Under the pieces are notes generated by a model. The model did no database searches. It saw nothing but the letters and a program-made list of their open reading frames with translations, and had not been told where the DNA came from. A stretch of 64,000 nt of DNA. It comes from Dermanyssus gallinae (Eukaryota > Arthropoda > Arachnida > Mesostigmata > Dermanyssidae). A program made the translations under genes and the position numbers. Numbering within the stretch: position 1 is the first letter of the stretch; every line of letters starts with the position of its first letter. Positions 22,380 through 32,800 of this stretch are shown here, one piece after another. Where the stretch lies: contig QVRM01006800.1 in NCBI GenBank assembly GCA_003439945.1, positions 1 to 64,000 on the forward strand, written 5' to 3'.

Positions 22380-23634
22380 ACACGCTTGACACGATCCTCA
22401 GGCGGCGCTGTGCATTTGGAGATATAGCCTAGGGTCTTCAAGATTTAACTATATACTGCGTGCATGCCCTGCTTTGACGTGCCCCGAAGAATTAACGGCG
22501 TATGATGACGTCAGCAGAGAGATACTTAGTGAAGTTCTAAACGTAAATTTAAAAGTGAACACCTGGCAGAGAGCAAGTCTTCCGATACGTGAAGGTGGTC
22601 TGGGAATAAGGAGTGCCACTGACCTAGCTCCGGTCTACTACGCTGCTTCACTGGTGCAATTTGGTCCGGTGGCAGCTTCCTTAGTGGAAGAGGCAGTTAG
22701 ACCACAGATAACATATAATATATATATACCCGGGCCCTTTAGAAGAATATCCTAGCCAATATAACCTAGATAAGCTCAAAAGCAAAAAAAAGAGCAGCGA
22801 AATCTTAGACGAGCTTGTTTCCCAGAGAGACCGCGCCGTATTTTTAGCGGCACAAGATAACTTCAGTGGCGGTCGGCTGAAAGCTTTACCCTCGCCTCAG
22901 CTCGGCACCATGCTGGATCCCAACTCCTTCCGCATGATGTCAGCACTCAGAATCGGCGCTAGCGTCTGCGAGCCGTTTCAGTGCAAACTGTGTGGGGAGA
23001 TGGTAGATTCCAGTGGCCTACACCCACTGAGCTGCCCGAAGAGTGCCGGTAGATCGCTTAAGACATGCTGAACTAAACAGTGTGATCATAAGTTCACTGA
23101 GAAAAGCCGGTATACCATCTACACTTGAACCGAGAGGTTTAGTGTCCGCTGGCGAAGAAAGACCTGATGGGGTGACCATTGCATTATGGTCACATGGAAA
23201 GTCCCTAGCTTGGGATGCAACGGTTTTGTGCACAACCGCGGCTTCCTATTTACACCACAGCTCTGTTGAGCCGGGGTGGGTAGCAAAGCACGCGGACGCC
23301 AGAAAACGGTTTAAATATGCTGGGCTGGAAACAAGATATATATTTTTGCCTATCGGCATGGAGACACTAGGGCCAATCAGCAAGGGAACCGAAGCATTTC
23401 TCAAAGATTTAAGTAAGCGAATTCAGGAGGTCACGAACGACCGAAGAGAGGGTCAATTCTTGAGGCAAGCGTTGTCCTTGGCCGTTTGCAGAGGGAACGC
23501 GGCATCTATTTTAGGCTCCATGGAGTGAACTCGTTATTTAAAAAAACTTTGCAATAATACGTTCAGACCTCACAACTGTATAGTAATAATAATAACAACT
23601 TAACAACTGTAATAATAATATAAAAAAAATAAAA

Positions 23635-23709
<75 letters not shown>
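22380..23709 (+). mobile_element. WYLDD-type LINE, copy D: post-RT, knuckle and endonuclease, TAA tail
   Basis: It starts after the tail of copy C and lacks the RT. Its segments are TAYDDVSREILSEVLNVN, SLPIREGGLGIRSATDLAP, RAVFLAAQDNFSGG and LGTMLDPNSFRMMSALRIGA. The CCHC knuckle is CKLCGEMVDSSGLHPLSC at 22,982-23,035 (C-x2-C-x9-H-x3-C). After one frameshift near 23,050 a 160-codon frame holds RPDG (23,160) and WDATV (Asp at 23,214), i.e. PD-x15-D. This matches the catalytic pattern of the restriction-like endonucleases of R2/R4/NeSL/HERO-type LINEs. The protein ends FLRQALSLAVCRGNAASILG and stops at 23,526-23,528. TAA repeats begin about 60 bp later. Best preserved C-terminus of the family. 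Confidence 0.85.
23637..23709. repeat. (TAA)n microsatellite, 3' tail of copy D
   Basis: A TAA run of about 24 units, preceded by imperfect TAA and A-rich pieces from 23,584, after the conserved CCTCACAACTGTA motif of the LINE 3' end. Confidence 0.93.
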
Positions 23710-23711
<2 letters not shown>

Positions 23712-23790
23712 ACAAAATTGACCAGCAGCCATTGCAGAGGATGCGCAACAACTGAACACCACAATGTAAAACAGACGAATAAATGCTGAG

Positions 23791-23792
<2 letters not shown>

Positions 23793-23868
<76 letters not shown>
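23793..23868. repeat. (TA)38 microsatellite
   Basis: Long pure TA repeat 84 bp beyond the TAA run. Confidence 0.95.
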
Positions 23869-23869
<1 letters not shown>

Positions 23870-23870
<1 letters not shown>

Positions 23871-24480
23871 ACAACAAAAGGAAGACAACAGCGATATTTT
23901 AATGGATCATAACATCTATTATTTTTGAGAGTAAATTCCTCTACCTTCTTTCAGAAGATATGCTGTCTACGGAATTATTTACAATGAGTACTCGTTCACT
24001 CGCCTGGCATCGCCACTGAGTTGGTCATTAGAGTGGATCGGATTCTGTCTTTGTGCTTCACTGTTGTATGTCGGCTATGACGAGTCTATGCAGCGATAGC
24101 GTTGTGTTTATCGTGCTACTTTTATCTATGGTTGTATCGTTGGACGAAGCAATGGCGTCCCTGCTAACATATTCACATTTAACCTAAAATGAGTCTGTCC
24201 AAGTCTAGTTTGCCAGCGCTGCAGCTAACACGGAAATTGCGTGAGTCGCACGTATTGCCTGCCCAGCCTCATTCAGGAGGTCAGCTACCCTGTCGGATAT
24301 ATGGAGGTTGCCTGCCACTATTGAGGGCAGCGTCAATGTGACCCTGCGCGGCAGGCCACATGTAATAGGCATCGTTGCCTAGCTGAGTATTTTAGCTGCA
24401 GGTTTAGCAAGGTGGTTAGAGTGTTTAGTATTCAGAATAATATGATAGGTTTTTATTTGCGCCTAACATTGCTATGTTAG
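23870..24480. other. Intergenic stretch with a possible SINE head
   Basis: Nothing is recognised except the box-A-like GCAAGGTGGTTAGAGTGTT at about 24,405-24,425, which resembles the head of candidate SINE family 3. Confidence 0.35.
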
Positions 24481-24640
24481 CAGTTTGGAGTGGACAATTG
24501 TTCCCGCGCGAACGAGTGAGCCATGGGTTCTCTAACCCAGGGTTAGCCCAGGTCAACAATGTGCCCCGAACAGACGCTGCATTTCCTCGTTGGATGTCAA
24601 GCGACAGCCTCTGACGCAAGAATCGAATGTTCTCGAGTCA
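24455..24640 (-). mobile_element. WYLDD-type LINE, C-terminal fragment (copy E)
   Basis: On the minus strand the peptide FLRQRLSLDIQRGNAASVRG is the same C-terminal motif that ends copies B-D. It is far more similar, also at nucleotide level and past the stop region, to the fragment at 62.96-63.25 kb. E and F therefore form a separate subfamily: their shared downstream sequence includes AACAATTGT.CACTCCAA and GCTAACATA. Only about 150 bp remains. Confidence 0.75.
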
Positions 24641-26030
24641 ACGATAGTCAACGCTAGAATCTTTTCTGCATTTCTTAGCTTCAGCTAACCTGGAAGCATG
24701 ATTTCTTGTAGGTGGGCTGTCTATTTGTCCTGGTTAGCCCTATGCATCGGGAAGAGAATCAAATAACAACGACAATCCGTCGGTCAGCCTTTGAAGTTCT
24801 ACGTTCTAAGCATCCTACCTATCACGATCCACTAATGCCTTAACCCTGTCTGCCGCCTGGGTCAATGACGACACGATTGCGCGTACTGCCATCATAACTG
24901 CGTCCGGCACACCTAGACCGCCTAAGGAAATCGGGAGCATTACCTGTTCCCTTGCCACAGCGATGCCTATGATTTAATATGTTCTCTAAAATGTCTAAGC
25001 TAAGCCCAATAAATGGCTGTAAAGCTTTAGTAATAAAAAAAAACAAGTTGTAACCTCTGAGTAGGTGTGTTAACCTCGTAGCTGAAAAATAAGATCTTAG
25101 AAAAAATAGACTCCAATAAGCACCCACTTGGGGTAGTCTGCCTATGGCAAGGGTTAACGTTATGCACTACGCGACAGTCCAGGCGTAAGTTAAAAAGGTC
25201 AGTTAAATCTCATGGCTCAACAAATTATATGATTAGAATATGTATAGGAAATAAATTAACCGCGGCATTTCGAAGATCCCCGCACATCGGGCATGGCAGA
25301 TATGCGCTAGAAGCACGAAAGCCACACATCCAGCATTTGTTGTTATTGTGGATGGAATATCGGCGTGCCGCACCGATGGTCACGTGTCTATAGCTAAGTT
25401 TTTCAACGGACGGTTCTCATGCCGCGTTCCGCGCTTTCCTTTGACCACGGCTCCATATGCACAACTGTGATATAGCCTCGGGGTAGCTTATGTCGTCTGC
25501 CATTGTCAAGGCAGTGACGGTGATAGGCACACTGTGTGTATTTATAGGAAAACAGTGCGTCATCAATGGAAGGGGGCTCTCAAAAAGAATGACGTCTTAT
25601 AAATCAATACGTTAATTTTAGCCATTTTTTGACAAGCGATATTTACGACGTTGATAAATGAACTATTTTATTTGGACCAGAACGTTCAATGCCGTTTTTA
25701 GAAATCTAATCATGAATTTACTGAGAGTTGATTCACTAACGTTTGTCAGACAAATCCGCTTTATGCGTATGATATCATGGATGAGTAATTGTCATACACC
25801 GCCGACTTCCAGCACAGATGTCATTGTTCAAGTCCAGCCGAATTTGGCCGTTTTAGTCTTACCTATATATCTCATGCAAGTTAGGCTTAATCTTATTTTG
25901 CCAAAAACGTGTAATAGATTTCCAACAAACATTTCAGTTATAAGCGTAAGCAAGACAATTTTAATAAATTTCATTCCCACTGGAATTTTGGAGCGTCAGC
26001 GCAACGCCGTACTTACCGGGGCAGTAAATA
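24641..26030. other. Intergenic stretch, nothing recognised
   Basis: Frames up to 130 codons without recognisable domain; no repeat structure seen. Confidence 0.4.
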
Positions 26031-26031
26031 T

Positions 26032-26245
26032 ACCGAGCAAGATGGCTTAGTGGTAAAGCCTTTGCCTTGCATTCGGGAGGACTGGGTTCGAGACCCAGAC
26101 CGGCCACTCCTAAATTGGTTTGCATGGTTTCCAATTTAAACAAGGTAAATGCCGGAGTGGATTAAAATTAGCCATGACATAAAAAACCGTACACGGGCAA
26201 TAGCCTTGCGGAACATCTTAAAAAATAAATACATAAAAAATAAAA
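26032..26245 (+). mobile_element. tRNA-derived SINE, family 1, copy b
   Basis: Full length, colinear with copy a: ACCGAGCAAG start, box A TGGCTTAGTGG, box B as GGTTCGAGACC, the AAATTGG/CCAATTT stem, the CCGTACACGGGCAAT segment, and an A-rich tail with TAAATAC interruptions. It differs from copy a at only a few positions in the body. Confidence 0.9.
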
Positions 26246-28070
26246 TAGTAGACTGCCAGTAGGCATTAGTCAAAAATGTTATTTGAGATGTGCATATAAC
26301 TACGCACGCTCTGTTCCCATTTGTGTATTTTGTCACCAGTTATTTTGCCTATTTCCCAGCTACATCTTTCCGCGTGACGTAGCGTCAAAAACGGTGTTAC
26401 AATATCAAGGACGAAGATGATATAGGATGAAATAAAGTAGAATGCATTCGCCGTGCGTTACGCCGGACAAGGTTGCAAGTGTATTATCAAGAGTCTGGTC
26501 TAGTTTGACCTGAAACTGTCGACGACTTAAGAATGCCTTAAGTCCCGACAGTGTTCGAATATATAGATTTCCAATAGCTGCATCTTCGTGCGAAGAAGAA
26601 AGAGGACCACCCGGCCAAATGTACTCTAGACGCATTTGGCCTTTTAAAGTTTATCAGATTGTATCGTTTTATTTATACGTCCAGTCGTATAAAGTCCAGT
26701 CTTGTATCGTTTTAAGAATTTCCTCTAGTGCGGCTAATTTGCCAAATTGAACTATTCTGTTTTTTAAAAAGTATATTTTTTAATAAATCGCTTTTCGGCT
26801 CTTAATGCTACTGTCAAATTACGTTTCACTTAAGAATGTATTATTCGTGATGTGCAACAAGATGTAGGATGCATTTCAGAACAAAGAGAGGCAGAATAAA
26901 GAGCCCATTCATGTTTTTCATGGAAAGTGATTTGTTTCGAACGCTTTACTTGCGAGAGGCACGACTGGTGTCGAACCGGTACAGACGATGCCGTCGGTGT
27001 GTCCGCAAATTTTGACTTTCATCACGGATGACGAAGATGAGAGCTTGTTGTGCTGTATGTAAAAGTACAAGATGCATCAGGTACGCGCTCCCCGCATCAC
27101 AGTTGCTTAAGAGCCAAGTGCCTTCATGGTGCGTGAATAATATAACGTAGATGCGGTTTAGACTAGGAACAGCACGGATGTTAAGAGAGCTACAACACTG
27201 CACATTTACAGTGTTATGAGTGAGTTAAAAACAAGTAGGATAAGAGTAATGCCCAAGAGAGTAATGCTCAACACCAATGCCCAGACCCCGAATCAAACAC
27301 AATTGAAACCAGGTAAAAGAAATCACGGACTACGTATTCAGGCGTAGACGTAGACGACGTTCGTGATCAGCAGACTTGGTCAACAGAATTTGCTCAGGGT
27401 TCATATTATCTAATATCTAAATTTTGACTAAAGATGACCGTGACAATCGTATATACTTAGAAATAAATACATTTTAATGTTCATGATATACAATTTATAT
27501 CAGACCTTGTTTCCTGTGTACGAATCTTCTTCGCTACAATATTTTTACATTTTTGCGTTTTTCCATGAACCTCTGTCCGTTGGCTTGTCGTAAGTTAGCG
27601 ACGGATATTCTCCGGGTCCCATGACGGAAGGGTCGTTTGCGACTAAAGTTCTTGATCGAACTTTCACATGAAGATTAGAGCCATGATTTATTTGTTTGCA
27701 GTATGACTGCGTTTAATATGTCGGTAGTTGCCGACAACCAGAAGTGAGCTATTTTGAAAATCATTTTGATCATAGTTGTTTTTTTAAAACGACAGCATTT
27801 GTAACTATTGCTTGCTCTAAGATAGGTGATGTATTCATTTATTACCATATTGTGGGTGGCCATCGTGGAGCTGACGACTCGACTCGTAAAGTGGAGAGCT
27901 GACCTGTCTTGTAAAACGGTCGGTGATTTGCCGACGCTGCTCAATAATAGTTACGCGTAATCCTTTGCTACCATGCACCAAGCACCAAGCGGAAACGTGT
28001 AGAACATTCCCTGTTGGCTCCAGCTTTCGAATGACGGCCACGCACGCATGTACTCGAGCCGTAGTATGAT
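26246..28070. other. Intergenic stretch, nothing recognised
   Basis: AT-rich to about 27,900, where composition turns GC-richer. Frames below 90 codons, no domain or element seen. Confidence 0.4.
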
Positions 28071-28115
28071 GGCGCTACGATCGGGCCCAGACTTCTTGGG
28101 CCCGATCGCAGCGCC
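28071..28115. repeat. Hairpin 1 of a pair: 19-bp near-perfect inverted repeat
   Basis: GGCGCTACGATCGGGCCCA pairs with its reverse complement across a short GACTTCT-type loop; one mismatch (A opposite C) interrupts the stem. The stem is very GC-rich and would be stable in DNA or RNA. Confidence 0.85.
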
Positions 28116-28124
28116 GAATGTGGG

Positions 28125-28175
28125 TTCAGTCGTTGGCCTGCGAGGAAGAGCGTTTCCTCGCAGGCCACGACTGAA
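28125..28175. repeat. Hairpin 2 of a pair: 22-bp near-perfect inverted repeat
   Basis: TTCAGTCGTTGGCCTGCGAG and following bases pair with TTTCCTCGCAGGCCACGACT and following bases around a loop of about five bases, with a single bulged T. It begins ten bases after hairpin 1 ends. Confidence 0.85.
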
Positions 28176-29812
28176 GTAGGAGCGTACTGGGGGAGTCGGC
28201 GCCAAGAGCAATGAGATGAGGGGAGGAGTGGGCTTGAATGCGTCGCAGTGGAGGATGTCTCGTGTGCTGCGCTCGTCATTGTCGATAACCGCCACCGAGG
28301 GCGCCATGGTCGGGGAGGCCGTGCGGTGCGCGGTGGTGACGAACAACGAACAACAGCTAGGCCCTCGGCCCCCTCCCTGGCCGGATGGGTCTGACCTGAG
28401 ACGACTGAGGTTCGGCCCTCGACGGGGCACGGTAGAGACTCGAGAAGATCGGCGGCGTTCAGGCGAAGAGAGAGCGGGGGAGAGATGAAGAGAAATAATA
28501 AGAAGAGGGAAGAGCGAAGACGCGAGAGTGAGTTAGGGGAGGAATGGAGAGACCGCAGAGAATGAGGACGAGAGAGAGAGAGAGAGAGTCACAGTCACAG
28601 AGGGCGGCCAACTGGCTACTAGGCCACCTAGTGGCGCCGTCTGCCGGGTGCCCGACAATCTCGTCGAGCAGGCAGGCCCTTTGCTCTCCTGTCGTAGTTG
28701 AGGTCTGGCTACCTCGTCGTAGTAGTAGTAATGGGCAGGGGGCCGACCACCGGCCGTGTGGCACAGTGTGACTAGTAACAAGTAAGTCCTTGCTGGTTGG
28801 TTGTCTGGTCGCCAGAGACCAAGTAGCAGTAGCCGCAGCAGACTGTGTGGTTTGGTCTGGTCTGGTCAGGTCTTGTCGCTCGGCAGCGACGACCACGACG
28901 ACAACGACGACGACGACGCCGACGCCGACAGCAACAACGTCGCTACGTGACGACAAGAAACTACGGGACAACACCCGTAACAGCAGTAGCAGCAGCAGCA
29001 GCAATTACAGCAGTAGTACTCAATTGTCATAGCAGCACCGAACGCAGCAGAAACAGCAGCAGCAGTGCGAGTGGAGATATATACGACAACTAACTGGCGG
29101 CCCTTGCAAGTGTTTGCCAGCGGACTAATTTGCTGCAAACAGCTTCTCTAGCAGCATCATCATCATCATCATCATCACCACCACCATCACAAGCAGCTGC
29201 TGGTGCTGTCCCTTTACCACCATCGCCACTACCTCACAACCACGACCAGAACGACGACGACGACGTCGAAGTCCTCCACCACCACCACCACCACCGTTGT
29301 CGTCGTCGTCGCCATCTTGCTTTCTTCTTGTATCATCATGATGTGGCGAGAGATCTACCGCCGGACAGCAGCCAGCTCTATCTGACGACTGGCCCACATC
29401 ATACGTGGCTGTAATAGCAGTCGTGGTGGTAGCGGTGTTGGCCACAACGACGACGACCAACGACAACGACGACAAACACTAGTGCCGCCCCTGCCGATTG
29501 CCCAGCCAGCAAGTTGAAGCCGCCGCTGCTGCTGCCGCCGCCTCAACATTCACCGTGGTGACGACTGCGCGAGATTCAACTGCGAGCGGCGACGGCGACG
29601 ACGACGACATGATCGAGTTAGTTGATCAACCTGCCACCTGCATACATGTAGCTTCGAGGTAGTGAATGAGTGGCGGCCGCTAGTTAGTAAGCTACCGTCC
29701 TACCATAAGCAGCCACCCCAACTAGCCCCACGACCACGACAACAACAACAACAACATACGACCGCAACGACCACGACGACAACGACGACGACGACAACAA
29801 CAACAACAATAG

Positions 29813-29843
<31 letters not shown>

Positions 29844-32800
29844 AACAGGAGCGGCAGCAGCAACAGCTAAACGATGTGGACACATTTATACGCACTGCGT
29901 ATGACGATCGATTTCGACGAGAACACGGCGATAAGACAAGAAAGAAGCGGCAACAGCAGCAGGACAGAGGGATGAACAGTCCAGGCGCAGGAACAAACAG
30001 CCATCGTTAAGGATTCACGATACGACACCTGTGCTACGAGAACAACATGCTGTATGTGCGTTAATAGCAACAGCAACAGTAGCAAGACAACAACCGCAAC
30101 AATACAACAAGATACCAACAACAACACAACAAGATACCAACAACAACAGCAGCAACAAGCAGTAGCAACCACCGAGTGAGCCACGGTGGTGAGCAAAGTT
30201 GACCAGAGGCAACGGTTTGAGGCAACGGCTTCACTATCACTTCACTCGACAATGGTCGCTGACTGACAACATCGAATGCAACGCGGTGCAGCTACTACCT
30301 CACCAATAGTCGCTGTGTGGTCGCATCGAGCTCGGCAACGCGCGATTACGCAGTGCGGTTAACCACAATACGGCCCGTCCAGTCTGTTCAAACAGACAGG
30401 CAGACCAACAGAGAAGCAGCACGCAGTACTGGGGGGATTGGCTAGTGGGAAGCGACCCCGCTCAGGCAGTCTGCCAGGCAGGAGGGTCAAGGAGTTCCAG
30501 TCCACTGCGGTCGACTGCTTTCGCTAGCGTCCGGAGGGTCAAGGAGTTCAGCTCATTACGGCCGCTGGCGCTGCAGCCGTCGCCACCGTTGCGGATCATG
30601 GCGGCTAATCACTCAACCAGACGACTGAACGATGTAACGTGGTGCGCGTAAACTGATGTCGAGACACGTCGAAGAGTTCTCTTCGTCCTCAGATTTTTCT
30701 CCTTTCTCTTCTTCTTCTTCTTCTTCTACTTCGTCTTGCTACTCTTGTCACGTCGGCGCGTGACCCATCGCGTCGTAGCATGTGTCGCGTTTTGCGTGTC
30801 TACTACCGCCTACTTGCGGTACTGATTTGTCGATGATGAAGATGGCAATAATATGGCTGATGGTGACGGTGGCATAGACCCCGCCCGCCTGCTTGCTGAC
30901 GAATCATCCACCACGATGATTAAGCACAACCAAGCTTAAGGTAGATCCTCATAGATGTAGATAGGTGCGCGAACGCCGGTAGACACAAGAGGAAGAAGGG
31001 TGGCTAGTCAGCAATGCGGTGGTGGCTACGCGGTGGAAGCTGACATTCGGATAGACAAGAAACAATCGAGCACTGCTCGATAGTTAACTCGAAGTAGTCG
31101 AAGGCGTAGTAGATGTCGTAGTTGCAGCAGTAGTAGTAGTAGTAGTGATAGTTGAGGTCGTCGTCGTCGTCGTGAAGTGCTGCATCTACTTCAGAATTCG
31201 ACAGCGCATACGGCTCACGTAGTGATGATGCCAATCTTCTGCGAAAGCAACAACACAGCAACAGCAACAACAACAAGGGACGTCAACCAACAATAAGGCC
31301 GCAACTAAGTCAAGCTGCAACGTGCCTACATCACAACAACAGTCATCAACCAACCGACAAATACTTCGATAACAACAGCAACATCAACAAAACGACAATA
31401 GAGGAAATCACAAAATTTCGGGATTCACCTCTTGCATACGCGCTGCTTCTCTCTCCCTCTCATTATATAGGAGGATACGGAAGGCAGTGCAATGCAGCAA
31501 ATGATGTGAATTTGAGTCATCACTCATTAGATCACACCCATACATTCACTGTCTGGCCTTCCCCCGCTCTTTCCATCTCGACTGAAACAGTATAGTTATT
31601 TACCTCACTCTAATTCGTGTACCGAGGATCTGCTTTCCTCGGTGAGCATCTTCATGTTCACAGCTTCCTGCTCTTCAGGCGACGTCAGCTGCTGCCGCTA
31701 CGGTGAAGTCCACGATAGAGAGCTGACAGTAGACTCAATGTAGTCGTCTTCATCGGACGTTGATATAATATCCGACTACGCCACGTCAAACGGCGCACTG
31801 CGGGCTGCTTGTTAAGTGGTCCGTGGTCAACAGCCTCGGGCGATTGGCTTTCAGCAGCGACAAGACCGACGATTGACATCGGAAACCTCAGCACCTATGC
31901 TGCCCTCTCTCTACGAGCTATCGTGGAGACTGACGCTCCTTGATTCGTCTTGATCTTCTTCTTCTTCTTCACCACTTCCTTGGTGTGGTGATATCAACAG
32001 CTGTCCGTTCATAGGCAAACCGATTTCGGGCTCTTCACGACGAGGCGGCAAGTCTTTGGCGTGCGGCCTATGATGATAATGATGTGGCTCATAGCCTTCG
32101 TAAGAAGCGCATACGCTTGTCAGAGATGCATGATGCTAGCAGCTGCAGCGGCAGAACTAACAGACCGCCGGGCGCAGTCGTCGTGAGCTACGAATGACGT
32201 GCCGCACCAAATACAATTGCAAGTGTGGACTGTACGAGTGACCACCGTAACGCCATCAACAACCACAACAATAACGACAGCACTTGGAATTCAACGAGAG
32301 CCATATCTTCAATGCGCGCAAAGAACAAGGGGAGAGAAGAAGAGAAAAACGAGGGAGAGATTGAGGGACAAACGAGAGATTCATCAACGTCCTACATAAT
32401 ACTACTGCTACTGAAACCCATCGGCACTACGGAACTGATGTCGGTTGCATACTGCTGTTCCTGCTACGCGACTTACTGCTACGACAACGTCAACTAATGC
32501 ACCGACATACGACAGAAAGCCAGCCAACCGATCACAGACAGAGCGACAACTGCACACATTATCGCGCATAAGCGACAATTCACCAGCCAGACTGCTCTAC
32601 CAACAAGTTTACCAACAAGTTCATCGACCATCCAAAACCAACCATTCGACCAACTAACCAACTAACCAGCCAATTAAGCAAACAGCCAGCTCGTCCCCCT
32701 TCCTGCTTACCGACTCTCGCCTACGATCATACGATCATCATCATCATCAGCTTTTAACTACGACCGCTAAGCGCCGAAGCGACGTCAACGAAACAAGCCG

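Noticed and set aside
23538..23888. Frames of 90-116 codons translating to Tyr-Ile or poly-Leu/Ile runs, here and at 22.0-22.4, 48.5-48.8 and 11.2-11.4 kb
   Set aside because: They are translations of AT or TAA microsatellites and have no gene features.
27951..28430. 159-codon minus-strand frame
   Set aside because: It crosses both hairpins and GC-rich repeat DNA, shows no domain, and overlaps other equally long frames; best explained by low stop-codon density.
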